DNA from: Prochlorococcus sp. AG-459-B06
GTDB taxonomy: Bacteria; Cyanobacteriota; Cyanobacteriia; PCC-6307; Cyanobiaceae
DNA length: 64,000 nucleotides
Direction of reading: 5' to 3'
NCBI GenBank assembly: GCA_003209475.1
Contig: QCQY01000005.1
Coordinates: 1 to 64,000 of the forward strand
Position 1 is the first letter of the stretch, and every line of letters starts with the position of its first letter. A model generated the notes under the pieces. It ran no database searches, was not told the DNA's origin, and worked only from the letters and a program-made list of their open reading frames with translations. The translations under genes were made by a program, and so were the position numbers. Shown piece by piece: positions 8,604 to 18,209 of this stretch.

Positions 8604-8879
8604 TTAGGATAAGAAAATTGTTTGCGACCCATCATTATTATCCTGAATTACTATTTTTTTATTAGGGTAAATATCTGATAATATTCTTTTCAAATTTGAA
8701 TTATCTGAAGCAATTTTATTACTCATATTTTTTGAATTAATTTTCCAATTTTCATCTACAAATAGTTCTTTATCATCACCTTTTTCATTCTCCAGTGATG
8801 TCTTATTTAGAATCTTAAGTAACAGTTCTGAATCATAATCTTTAAATTCTTCAGGGCCCTCTTTTAAATTTTCAATCAT
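8604..8879 (-). CDS. Hypothetical acidic protein
   Basis: 91 aa ORF. Confidence 0.5.
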   Translation of the reverse strand: MIENLKEGPEEFKDYDSELLLKILNKTSLENEKGDDKELFVDENWKINSKNMSNKIASDNSNLKRILSDIYPNKKIVIQDNNDGSQTIFLS

Positions 8880-9104
8880 TATTTAGAAATCTAATGTTTC
8901 TAAATCTTGCATAATTAATTTGAAGAATACAAGGTATTAATTACCTAAAAATTTCTCTTAAGATAAAAAATCCGGATGCAATTAAAATAATTTTCATTAA
9001 AAAATTTAATTCCAAAATAGCTAAAGAATGATATTTAAAAAGATTAATTTATCATTTACACCATTTATTTAATTGTTAGGTTGCAATTAAGGGATTCAGA
9101 AAAG

Positions 9105-9236
9105 ATGCCAAGAGTAATTAACAAAAAAGTTAGACTTTTAAGATGGTTAAACTCAGGCATGATACTACCATTTATCATTATGGCTGCATCCTCATCAATC
9201 ATTCTTTATGGTGTTTTATTTATCCTAATAAAATAG
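9105..9236 (+). CDS. 43 aa single-TM small protein
   Basis: MPRVINKKVRLLRWLNSGMILPFIIMAASSSIILYGVLFILIK*. Confidence 0.45.
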   Translation: MPRVINKKVRLLRWLNSGMILPFIIMAASSSIILYGVLFILIK

Positions 9237-9245
9237 TTTTCTAAT

Positions 9246-9380
9246 TTAAGCAGCTAAGTTTTCCTCAGATTTAGATTTGATTATTGCAGCTTTTTTTAAT
9301 AAACTAACTACTTCTTTTCTTCCAACTGCATTATCAGCTTGACGCATTATTTCATCATATTTTTTATTTATTTTTCTCAT
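9246..9380 (-). CDS. 44 aa small protein, paralogue of 29081-29218
   Basis: MRKINKKYDEIMRQADNAVGRKEVVSLLKKAAIIKSKSEENLAA*; shares KKY..I..QA.N..GRKE..SL.K.A with 29081-29218. Confidence 0.65.
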   Translation of the reverse strand: MRKINKKYDEIMRQADNAVGRKEVVSLLKKAAIIKSKSEENLAA

Positions 9381-9560
9381 TAATAGTTTTAATTTAATCT
9401 AAAATTACAACATCATATGATGGTGTCAATTGTAAATAATTCTCATATATTATTTCTTTGATTATTTTTGCACAAAAAAATGGCTCATTTATTATCCTTC
9501 AAGTTTTTTTAATTGATGATGCCAAAAAATCATAAATACCAAAATTAATAATCCTTTTAA

Positions 9561-9803
9561 TTAAGCTATATTGAAGGGTTTGAAAACATATAATAAACCT
9601 CCGATTAAGATCAATATTGCAGCTCCATAAAAAAGAAAAGGGATAATTGGATATTTATACAATGTAGACCTTACTTTTTGTTGTATGGCTTTTTTATCAA
9701 GTTGAGGCAACTTTATATCTTCAGTTTTTTCTCTAGGCGGAATACCTAAATTTTTTCTTCTCTTTGCCTCTCCCAAAATTAATACTGCGGTATTCCCATA
9801 CAT
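9561..9803 (-). CDS. DUF2839-like protein (second copy)
   Basis: LGEAKRRKNLGIPPREK motif; the true start may be internal to the ORF. Confidence 0.7.
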   Translation of the reverse strand: MYGNTAVLILGEAKRRKNLGIPPREKTEDIKLPQLDKKAIQQKVRSTLYKYPIIPFLFYGAAILILIGGLLYVFKPFNIA

Positions 9804-10009
9804 TTTAAATAATTGTTATCAGCTAAATCTAAAATTTGATTCCATTCTTTATGAGATGTTCCCAAATTATTTTTAAAATCATTTTCAAATTTAAGAATAC
9901 ATCTTTTTTCTATATTTTCTGGAGAATTATAATTTCTTAAAAAAGAAACACTCAAATACGATAATGATAAAAAAACTATAATTATTTTAGCAATCCTAAA
10001 ATTATTCAT
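9779..10009 (-). CDS. Hypothetical small secreted/membrane protein
   Basis: 76 aa ORF with an N-terminal hydrophobic segment. Confidence 0.5.
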   Translation of the reverse strand: MNNFRIAKIIIVFLSLSYLSVSFLRNYNSPENIEKRCILKFENDFKNNLGTSHKEWNQILDLADNNYLKCMGIPQY

Positions 10010-10091
10010 ATCCTAGATGATATTGCCTTATAAATAAATAAGGTACTTGTTGGTTTTATAATTAATTTAATTTATTAAAAACAATTATCAA

Positions 10092-10289
10092 ATGATAAAT
10101 TCGGTAAATTTTAACCATTTGCCTATTAAGGATTTGGTTGTTTCAGGGTTAATAATCTTTATAATGTCGACGATTATTGCCAATATTTATGACCCATTAT
10201 TAGGAATAACTTATGCATTTGGGAATATACTTACTCTTGCTTTTTTGAGCTGGTTATACAAAGAGACTTGGAGTGATCCAAGGAAATAA
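10092..10289 (+). CDS. Hypothetical two-TM small protein
   Basis: 65 aa ORF. Confidence 0.5.
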   Translation: MINSVNFNHLPIKDLVVSGLIIFIMSTIIANIYDPLLGITYAFGNILTLAFLSWLYKETWSDPRK

Positions 10290-10562
10290 ATCTAATTAAG
10301 ACAAAAGATAAATAAACAACTACTTCTGTATTTTTAATTTTGAAGAATACTTTGTATTAACAATGTACGTTGCAAGAAGAGAAAGTATCAAAAAAAATAA
10401 TAAACTTTCCAAGGTAGATTGGGGCATAACCATGAGTAGAACCAAAAATTATATATCTTTAAAGAAACGAATTCTGAAAAAAAATCAACCCTTTTATTGT
10501 TTTTTATTCTCAAACTTATAAATTTAATTTGTCTTATAAAATCTCTTAGATTTAGATTGATT

Positions 10563-10919
10563 TTAATTAAAAAAATATTTTTCTGCCCTCCTAAAAGCTT
10601 TTATTGCTCCTTTATAATCAAGATTTTTTAATTTTTCCTTACTTTTTTGTTCTAGCATTTTTACTATTTCATTTCTCTTTATTCTATCAATTTTCAGCTT
10701 ATGATCGAATATAAGATCAAATTTTGAGGAATACAATCTAGATAATTCTTCTATATATTTTTCAATAATTTTTTCATCACAAGATTTGGATTTCAATAAT
10801 GCATTAGCCTTAATTTTGTCATCTATTGCCCCTTTAAAATTTCCTAGCTGAAATTTATTTTCACTTGATCTCGTTAGCTTAATAATATTTCCCAATATCA
10901 ATTCATTAGTATCTTTCAT
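10563..10919 (-). CDS. Hypothetical protein with TPR-like segments
   Basis: Two helical AI-D--I-A-like segments (FKGAIDDKIKANAL, YKGAIKAFRRAEKY). Confidence 0.55.
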   Translation of the reverse strand: MKDTNELILGNIIKLTRSSENKFQLGNFKGAIDDKIKANALLKSKSCDEKIIEKYIEELSRLYSSKFDLIFDHKLKIDRIKRNEIVKMLEQKSKEKLKNLDYKGAIKAFRRAEKYFFN

Positions 10920-10999
10920 TTATAAATCTGACACTTGATTAATGCTATCAGAATAAAGAAAAAACAACTTATTTTTTTATTCATCAAAAAATTAAACAA

Positions 11000-11299
11000 T
11001 TAACCAATAACAAGTCCTTTTTCAAGAAGTAAATCGAAAACCTCCACACTTTTTGTTTTCCCAAATTTAGGTTGCTTGTGTAAATCTAATATTTCAGCAA
11101 GGCACATAATCCAATAAGTATCTTTTTTTAAATTTAGACCTTCGCAAATATGGGTAGGGGCAGATTTAAAACAGCCAAATTCTGTTGATATATTTATATT
11201 CATGATTTGAGTTTCAAGTTCCAGACTTAAAAGTTCTATTTCTTGCTCAGAAAGGGATGTCCCAAAAGAGTATGATTCAATTAAGAGTTGATAATTCAT
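11000..11299 (-). CDS. Small conserved protein, paralogue of 29333-29623
   Basis: Shared layout: EIELLSLELETQIMNIN…CFKSAPTHICEGLNLKKDTYWIMCLAEILD…FGKTKSVEVFDLLLE versus EIDFLEGELWETTQHI…VIKAPKNICKKLGLDEKSCWQLCCAAVLD…HGQNRVDDFKKLIN. Confidence 0.65.
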   Translation of the reverse strand: MNYQLLIESYSFGTSLSEQEIELLSLELETQIMNINISTEFGCFKSAPTHICEGLNLKKDTYWIMCLAEILDLHKQPKFGKTKSVEVFDLLLEKGLVIG

Positions 11300-11315
11300 A
11301 AAAGATTTATTTTTT

Positions 11316-11639
11316 TCAAGAAATCCATCGAGTTATTTTTGTACCCGCATAAATATGCCCTGAAGCTTCAACAATAAGTTTTGTTTCAGGATTCATAAAA
11401 ATATCATTTAGAACATTTTCTGGTCCTTGAAAAATTACAGTTGCCCTTTGAGGATCATCTAACGATTTACCAATATAAAATGTTTTAACCCCCATTTCTT
11501 TAAACATCGACTGCTGTTCCTCAGCATTCATATGAGATTTATATTGTTCAAACGTATTACTTAGTTGAAAATCTAGAATAGTCGTTTCAATAGTCATAGC
11601 AGTAATAAGATGTTTTTTAGATTTTAAATCTATTCCCAA
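11316..11639 (-). CDS. DUF3764-like protein
   Basis: ORF pattern …FEQYKSHMNAEEQQSMFKEMGVKTFYIGKSLDDPQRATVIFQGPEN; start probably at an internal Met. Confidence 0.65.
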   Translation of the reverse strand: MGIDLKSKKHLITAMTIETTILDFQLSNTFEQYKSHMNAEEQQSMFKEMGVKTFYIGKSLDDPQRATVIFQGPENVLNDIFMNPETKLIVEASGHIYAGTKITRWIS

Positions 11640-11737
11640 AAAAAAAAAATTGAATAAAGATTAGTTTTTATTAAGTAATGTATTAACTAATTTTTATTTA
11701 TGGGTTATAAATCAACTATAAAAAACAGATTTTAATT

Positions 11738-13081
11738 TTGGACTCAAAAATTTCTCCAAGAGAACAATGGACTAGTAAGTTGGGATTCATTCTTGCAGCT
11801 GCTGGTAGCGCAGTAGGTCTTGGTAACCTTTGGGGTTTCGCCTACAGAGCCTCTCAAGGTGGAGGTGCTACTTTTGTAATTTTATACATACTAATCGTTT
11901 TAATTGTATGCCTTCCGGTATTTGTTGCTGAAATGGCTTTAGGAAGAAACGCTACTGCCAGCACATTGCTTGCACCAGTAAAGTTAGCTGGAAAAAATTG
12001 GTATCCATTAGGAATTCTTTTCTTTATAGCTCCTTTGGGAATAGCATCATATTATTCAGTCATAATGGGGTGGACCGCAGATACCTTGTTCCATTCATTA
12101 TTTTTTGGATTACCAAAAAACTTAAGTGAAGCAGAAACTTTCTTTGGCTCAATTAGTAGTGGTAGCAGTGTTTTGTTGGGGCACCTATTAAGTCTCGTTC
12201 TTACAGCCATAATAGTTTCATCAGGGATAAAAAAAGGAATCGAAAAGGTAACACGATTCTTTATGCCTATACTTTTTATAATTCTTCTATCTCTAGCAAT
12301 ATGGGCCACTTCTCTTTCAGGCGCATGGGAAGGATATAAAACATTTTTGTTTAAGTTTAACTTTGATGAATTAAGGAACCCTCAAACTATAAGAAATGCT
12401 TTTACGCAAGCTTTCTTTTCTTTAAGTTTAGGAATTGGAGTTATGGTGACCTATGCTTCCTATCTAAATAAAAAGAGTAATCTCCCAAAACTAAGTGTTG
12501 GAGTTGCTTCATTGGATACTTTGGTGGGTCTTATGGCAGGACTTATTACTTTTCCGATTGTTTTAACATTTGGTTTAAGTGATGCTATTTCTGAATCAAC
12601 AGTTGGGGCATTATTTATATCAATTCCTACGGGCCTTGGTTCATATGGAGCGGTTGGAAGAATTGTAGCTGTTGCATTTTTTGCACTAGCTTATATTGCA
12701 GCAATAACATCTTCTGTTTCATTATTGGAAGTTCCAGTTTCCTCTTTAATGGATAAATTTGGTTTTAAAAGAGAAAAATCTGTTTGGCTGATAACTCTTT
12801 TCCTATTCTTAGCAGGCATTCCTTCTGCATTGAACTTAAACATTCTTGGAACTATTGATTCGATTTTTGGAGGTGTATTACTTATCTTTGGTGGATTCTT
12901 GGTTACTTTCTTTATGGGATGGGTAGTACCTGGAAAGTTTAATGAAGAACTTAGTGATTCAAAAGTTGGAATCAAAACGACACGTTATTTGAAATTCATG
13001 ACAAGATGGGTTTCGCCCCCAATTATTGGTTTTGGACTATTTATTAGTGTGTTTGATTTACTCAAAGGCTGGGTAAGTTAG
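11738..13081 (+). CDS. Sodium-dependent (NSS/SNF-family) transporter
   Basis: REQWTSKLGFILAAAGSAVGLGNLWGFAYRASQGGGATFVILY hallmark, multi-TM. Confidence 0.95.
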   Translation: MDSKISPREQWTSKLGFILAAAGSAVGLGNLWGFAYRASQGGGATFVILYILIVLIVCLPVFVAEMALGRNATASTLLAPVKLAGKNWYPLGILFFIAPLGIASYYSVIMGWTADTLFHSLFFGLPKNLSEAETFFGSISSGSSVLLGHLLSLVLTAIIVSSGIKKGIEKVTRFFMPILFIILLSLAIWATSLSGAWEGYKTFLFKFNFDELRNPQTIRNAFTQAFFSLSLGIGVMVTYASYLNKKSNLPKLSVGVASLDTLVGLMAGLITFPIVLTFGLSDAISESTVGALFISIPTGLGSYGAVGRIVAVAFFALAYIAAITSSVSLLEVPVSSLMDKFGFKREKSVWLITLFLFLAGIPSALNLNILGTIDSIFGGVLLIFGGFLVTFFMGWVVPGKFNEELSDSKVGIKTTRYLKFMTRWVSPPIIGFGLFISVFDLLKGWVS

Positions 13082-13448
13082 AAAATTTTTACAATTAATA
13101 TAGTGCGGAAATAAGGGGGGTGGTATAAGTCGATAACCAAATTAAATTGTGAAACTTTTTCACATTATTTTTAAAGCAAGCTTAAAAAAACTCGTCAATA
13201 TATTCGTATTTGCAGTAGTTCTTGTTTCAAAAATTGATGTGTTGGAGAAGTTCTTTTTTTTTAAAAGTCTAAAAATTTTTTCAAAAAAATGTTTTAATGC
13301 GGACCCTTTTTTTAATTAATTATTAAATTTTAACTTATATTTAATCTCAAACGTATCGGCAAAAACCATCCCCAATAGAATCTATATAAGATACATTTAG
13401 GTGTTTAATTTAAAGAAATTAGAACGCCTTCAAGAATAGATAACAAAT

Positions 13449-15155
13449 TTGATGTCAACCAAATCTGATTCATTAAAAGGAAAGCTTACAGAAAATTTTT
13501 CTGAATTTTCTCAACTATCTGACTATTCTTTTATGAATTCTCTTAAAGCAGATCCTCAATCAACAAAAGATGGGAATGATCATAAGCCGCGTTCAGTATA
13601 TTCAGGTCATTACGTACCAGTTGTTCCAACTGCTATTCCAGAGCCAGAATATATTTCCCATAGCAACAAACTTTTTAAAGAACTAAGGCTAAGCTCAGAT
13701 CTTACTAAAGACAAGAATTTTTGTCGTTTTTTCTCAGGTGATATTTCTGTTGCTAATTATCCAATGAGTCCTGTTGGTTGGGCAACAGGTTATGCATTAT
13801 CAATTTATGGAACTGAATATACTCAACAATGTCCCTTTGGTACTGGCAATGGTTATGGCGATGGCAGAGCAATTTCTGTTTTTGAAGGTTTATTCAATGG
13901 GGAAAGAATGGAGATGCAACTTAAAGGAGGAGGTCCAACTCCTTACTGTCGCGGAGCAGATGGTAGGGCTGTCTTAAGGTCTAGCGTTAGAGAATTTCTA
14001 GCACAGGAATTAATGGATGCTTTGAGAATTCCTACCTCAAGGTCTTTCACACTTTTTGTTTCACAATCAGAAAAAGTTAGGAGGCCATGGTATTCCAAAG
14101 GGTCCAGGTATTCTGAACCTGACATCATGATTGATAATCAAGCTGCAATTACTACAAGAGTCGCTCCATCTTTTTTACGAGTTGGACAGCTTGAACTTTT
14201 TGCAAGACGAGTTCGCAATAATGCTTATGGTGAAGCTCTTAGTGAACTAAAGATGATAGTTCAACATCTTATTGATAGAAACTATAAAGATGAAATCGAA
14301 AATGAGATTTCACTTGAAAGTAAGGTAATAAAATTAGCTTGTTTATATAGATCTAGATTGATATCACTTATAGCCAACTGGATGCGAGTTGGTTATTGCC
14401 AGGGTAACTTCAATAGTGATAATTGTGCTGCTGGAGGTTATACCTTGGATTATGGCCCCTTTGGATTCTGTGAATTATTTGATCCAAGATTTCAACCATG
14501 GACAGGTGGAGGAGAACATTTCTCATTTTTTAATCAACCTTCTGCTGCGGCAATCAACTTTAAAACATTCTGTTCCTCTCTTAGTCCGTTACTTTCAGAA
14601 AGCAAACAAGCTCAAGAAAAGTTAGATCAAATCGAAAAGGACTTTTCCGAATTAATGAATAAGGAATTGATGAAAATGTGGGCAAACAAGCTTGGTTTAG
14701 AACATTACAACGAAACTCTAATAAATGAATTTTTTAATCTCATGGTCATTTCAAAAGCAGACTATACAATTTTGTTCCGTAAACTCTCTGAAATACCGGA
14801 TAAATTAGATTCGTTAAAAGACAGTTTTTATTTACCAATTAATGATGAGCATAATAATAGGTGGGAAGTATGGCTTGAAAACTGGCAATCAATCTTGAAG
14901 AAAGAGGGAAATATTAAAGCGAAATCAGCATCAATGAAATCCCTTAATCCAGTTTATACTTGGCGAGAATGGATGGTCGTTCCCGCATATGAAGAAGCTG
15001 AAAAAGGAAATTACAAAAAAATAAAAGAGTTACAGGATGTCTTTAGTAATCCATATATAGAACAACGCTCAGAATTAGATCAAAAATATAATGGACTTAA
15101 GCCAAGCAAGTACTTTAACTATGGAGGCGTATCTCACTACAGCTGCTCTTCATAA
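13449..15155 (+). CDS. selO: SelO/YdiU-family pseudokinase (protein AMPylase)
   Basis: MQLKGGGPTPYCRGADGRAVLRSSVREFL; NDNCAAGGYTLDYGPFGF-like region; C-terminal CSS. Confidence 0.93.
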   Translation: MMSTKSDSLKGKLTENFSEFSQLSDYSFMNSLKADPQSTKDGNDHKPRSVYSGHYVPVVPTAIPEPEYISHSNKLFKELRLSSDLTKDKNFCRFFSGDISVANYPMSPVGWATGYALSIYGTEYTQQCPFGTGNGYGDGRAISVFEGLFNGERMEMQLKGGGPTPYCRGADGRAVLRSSVREFLAQELMDALRIPTSRSFTLFVSQSEKVRRPWYSKGSRYSEPDIMIDNQAAITTRVAPSFLRVGQLELFARRVRNNAYGEALSELKMIVQHLIDRNYKDEIENEISLESKVIKLACLYRSRLISLIANWMRVGYCQGNFNSDNCAAGGYTLDYGPFGFCELFDPRFQPWTGGGEHFSFFNQPSAAAINFKTFCSSLSPLLSESKQAQEKLDQIEKDFSELMNKELMKMWANKLGLEHYNETLINEFFNLMVISKADYTILFRKLSEIPDKLDSLKDSFYLPINDEHNNRWEVWLENWQSILKKEGNIKAKSASMKSLNPVYTWREWMVVPAYEEAEKGNYKKIKELQDVFSNPYIEQRSELDQKYNGLKPSKYFNYGGVSHYSCSS

Positions 15156-15201
15156 AAAGTTAAATCCATAAAATGCAGATTGAATAAATTACAGAAAAAT
15201 A

Positions 15202-15642
15202 TTATTTATTTATGGTCGTAGACATTCCAACTACTGATACAACACCCACATGAAGTATAACCGGCTTCTTTCCAACATTTTTCACATAGTGGGCGCCTCC
15301 ATTATTACTTTCCACAAATGCATCGCCTGCTTTAAAGAAATTAATTTCTTCACCCCTAACGTGCTTTAATCTTCCGCTGGTGACATGAATCAACATTGGG
15401 GCAGGGTGCGTATGGATTGGGGTTTCTATCCCTGCTGGAATCTTCACTTTTAAAAGTCTTAATTCAGGCTTACCTTCTTGATAATTAAAGTTTTTGCCAC
15501 TTAATCCTTTTGAAGTTTGGATAAGGGGTATAACTTCAATCTTTTCTTCAGCAAGAGATGGGTATAGTAAAGCTAAAGTCCCAATAAAAAGGGAGCATAA
15601 TGGAATAAATTTTTTTAATTTCATTAGATATTTAAGTTTCAC
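15202..15642 (-). CDS. Secreted cupin-domain protein
   Basis: Signal peptide; PIHTHPAPMLIHVTSGRL…GDAFVESNNGGAHYVKNVG. Confidence 0.85.
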   Translation of the reverse strand: MKLKYLMKLKKFIPLCSLFIGTLALLYPSLAEEKIEVIPLIQTSKGLSGKNFNYQEGKPELRLLKVKIPAGIETPIHTHPAPMLIHVTSGRLKHVRGEEINFFKAGDAFVESNNGGAHYVKNVGKKPVILHVGVVSVVGMSTTINK

Positions 15643-15677
15643 TAATAATAGGTAGTTTGCAAAAATAATAAACTAAT

Positions 15678-15839
15678 TTATTTTTTATATAACTTTTCTA
15701 ATTGCTTTATTTCCTCTCTTAAATCCTTACCTCTCTTATTTAATTTATTATTCTTAATAACTATTGGGATAATCCACCAAGCTTGAAGACCTAAAAAGAT
15801 AAATACAAGAATCAATAATTCAAAAGTACCAGTCTGCAT
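15678..15839 (-). CDS. 53 aa small membrane protein
   Basis: MQTGTFELLILVFIFLGLQAWWIIPIVIKNNKLNKRGKDLREEIKQLEKLYKK*. Confidence 0.6.
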   Translation of the reverse strand: MQTGTFELLILVFIFLGLQAWWIIPIVIKNNKLNKRGKDLREEIKQLEKLYKK

Positions 15840-15912
15840 TTGATAAATAACCCTTCTTTGTTAGTAACACTATTCTAAAAGCTATTAAATATTGATGAGA
15901 TATTCAATATTT

Positions 15913-16131
15913 CTAGGCTGCTTCTAATTCAATATGAAGTTCAATACCTTTTGATATTATTGCTTCTTTAAAGTCAATCAGTTTGCCAATAATTTTTTGC
16001 TTCTCCTGTTTGGTTTTATAGACAACCCCTACAACCTCCTGTATCGCAAGTGTTACTTTTTGTAGCTTGATTTCTAAATCTTCCCTGTAATTCATAAGCT
16101 CAACTAAATTATCTTTTTTATTAAAAAACAA
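15913..16131 (-). CDS. Hypothetical coiled-coil protein
   Basis: 72 aa ORF. Confidence 0.5.
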   Translation of the reverse strand: MFFNKKDNLVELMNYREDLEIKLQKVTLAIQEVVGVVYKTKQEKQKIIGKLIDFKEAIISKGIELHIELEAA

Positions 16132-16243
16132 AATTATTATTATTAAATTAGTACATTACACTAAAAGGATTGACAGCAAAACAAAAAGAATATAATTTAT
16201 AGTACAAATGTATTAATATTCAAATAGCCTATTAAGGTAAAGC

Positions 16244-16513
16244 ATGAAGCCTAATTACTCATTTGGTTGTAGCACTAGCAAGCCAAGCGGATGTCTACTT
16301 AATCCCGAAGGCAGCAGAATAATCTTTTTCGAAGAATGCAAAGATTCTCCTAAACCTAATTTAAAAATTCATACTCATCTTTTCTTCACAAATCACCTTG
16401 GAGAACCTGGAGGGTACAAATCCTCTGAGAAACTCAACATAGATTCAGCCTGGGAAAAGTGGCACGAACTTCATCAAAAAGGATGGACAGAAGTTGCTCA
16501 TAATTATGGATAA
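16244..16513 (+). CDS. DUF1651-like protein
   Basis: CLLNPEGSRIIFF … AWEKWHELHQKGWTEV. Confidence 0.65.
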   Translation: MKPNYSFGCSTSKPSGCLLNPEGSRIIFFEECKDSPKPNLKIHTHLFFTNHLGEPGGYKSSEKLNIDSAWEKWHELHQKGWTEVAHNYG

Positions 16514-16616
16514 GGACTCTTACCAAGAAAAATCCGTTATGTTTTTATGAGCTTAAGAGTTTCCTAAAATATTGAATTCGGTGTCAAAAATAAATAATCA
16601 ATATTTATTGACATTT

Positions 16617-16630
16617 GTATATGGGGAAAC
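16617..16630 (+). promoter_or_regulatory. NtcA-like half-degenerate box upstream of nirA (GTA-N8-AAC)
   Basis: GTATATGGGGAAAC; one mismatch to GTAN8TAC; 46 nt before the likely nirA ATG at 16677. Confidence 0.35.
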
Positions 16631-16676
16631 ATTAAATTGTCTAAAATCTCATAAGAATAAAAGAATTAAAATCAAT

Positions 16677-18200
16677 ATGCAATATTATTTAAATGATAAA
16701 AAATTAAATAAGATTGAAAAGCAAAAGGCGGAGAAAGATGGTCTGAAAATTTTTGAAGAGTTAGATGATTACGCTCTTAAAGGGTGGGAAGAGATGGATG
16801 AAGTAGATTTGCAAATGCGCTTGAAGTGGTATGGCCTTTTTTGGAGACCAAAAACTCCTGGAAGATTTATGATGAGGCTTAGAGTTCCCAATGGAATTTT
16901 AAACTCTAATCAGTTGAGAGTAATCGCTTCTATAGTTGCTAGATATGGAGAAGATGGTTCTGCAGATATAACAACTAGGCAAAATATTCAATTAAGGGGG
17001 GTTTTGATAAATGATCTACCAGATATCATTAAAAGACTTAGAGAGGTTGATATTACGTCCGTTCAGTCTGGAATGGATAATCCAAGAAATGTTACTGGCA
17101 ATCCACTAGCGGGAATTGATCCTGAAGAAATTATAGATACAAGAAAATATACTTCTGAATTAGAAAATTACTTAACAAATTCTGGTAATGGCAACCCCGA
17201 ATTCTCGAATTTACCGAGGAAGTGGAATACTGCAGTTGCAGGAGCAAAAGATAATTTTCTTCTACATAATGATCTTATCTTTCATCCTGTTTTAAAAAAT
17301 GGAATCTTAGGCTTTGGTGTCTGGGTAGGAGGAATATTGTCAGCAACTTTGAATGCTTATGCTCTACCTCTAGATGTCTGGGTAGAAGAAAAAGATATAT
17401 GCAAAATAACTGGAATTATTTGTTCCCTTTGGCGAGATAATGGAGATAGATTTCTAAGAAATAAAGGAAGATTTAGGTATTATTTAAACTCTATAGGTGT
17501 CGAAAAATTTAGAGAACTTGTAGAAGAAAAATTTGGAGCTTTGTCGAACGATCCAGGCTCAATTTTCAACTCAAAACAAAGAAGTTTATTTGGGATTAAT
17601 AAACAAAAACAAAGCAATCTTTACTTTGCTGGATTACATATTCCTGTAGGAAGATTATTTGTAGAAGACATACAAGAAATTGCAAGACTAAGTGAAAAAT
17701 ATGGACAAAGTGAAGTAAGGCTAACCGAAGATCAAAATCTAATTATTGTTGGCCTAAAAGATAATATTTTAGAAGAATTTGGTGATGAAGAAATTATTAA
17801 TAAATTCAAATTAAATCCATCCCATTTTTCAGCTAGTACCGTTTCATGCACAGGGAGTAGTTATTGTAGCTTTGCTCTTGCAAATACCAAAGATATAGCA
17901 AGGAATATTTCTGAAAAATTAGATCGAGAACTTGAATTATCAGAAGAGGTTAAAATCCATTGGACAGGTTGTCCAAATAATTGTGGACAAGCTCATATGG
18001 GTGGTATTGGCATGACCGGTACAAAGGTAAAAAAAGAGGGAGGTGGAACTGAGGATGGATATAATGTCAGTATTGGAGGGAGGCAAGATCACCTGCAAAC
18101 CTTAGGCGAAACCGAATTTAAAAAAGTTAGTAAACATGAAATTTATAATTTAATCAAAGAAATTTTAATCAACAAGTTTAATGCAAAGTTAAAAACCTAA
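16677..18200 (+). CDS. nirA: Ferredoxin-nitrite reductase
   Basis: TTRQNIQLRGV, HWTGCPNNCGQAHMGGIGMTG siroheme/4Fe-4S motifs. ORF opens at 16572, but MQYYLNDKKLNKIEKQKAEKDGLKIFEELDDYA matches the usual NirA N-terminus. Confidence 0.95.
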   Translation: MQYYLNDKKLNKIEKQKAEKDGLKIFEELDDYALKGWEEMDEVDLQMRLKWYGLFWRPKTPGRFMMRLRVPNGILNSNQLRVIASIVARYGEDGSADITTRQNIQLRGVLINDLPDIIKRLREVDITSVQSGMDNPRNVTGNPLAGIDPEEIIDTRKYTSELENYLTNSGNGNPEFSNLPRKWNTAVAGAKDNFLLHNDLIFHPVLKNGILGFGVWVGGILSATLNAYALPLDVWVEEKDICKITGIICSLWRDNGDRFLRNKGRFRYYLNSIGVEKFRELVEEKFGALSNDPGSIFNSKQRSLFGINKQKQSNLYFAGLHIPVGRLFVEDIQEIARLSEKYGQSEVRLTEDQNLIIVGLKDNILEEFGDEEIINKFKLNPSHFSASTVSCTGSSYCSFALANTKDIARNISEKLDRELELSEEVKIHWTGCPNNCGQAHMGGIGMTGTKVKKEGGGTEDGYNVSIGGRQDHLQTLGETEFKKVSKHEIYNLIKEILINKFNAKLKT

Positions 18201-18209
18201 AATATATTA

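Noticed and set aside
12052-12975. Minus-strand ORFs 12052-12309 and 12691-12975
   Set aside because: Antisense shadows of the NSS transporter coding frame
13774-14625. ORFs 13774-13977, 13943-14128 and 14389-14625
   Set aside because: Alternative-frame/antisense ORFs within selO
16516-16560. ACTCTTA…TAAGAGT inverted repeat after the DUF1651-like gene
   Set aside because: 7-bp stem with a long AT-rich loop and no T-tract; could be chance in this composition
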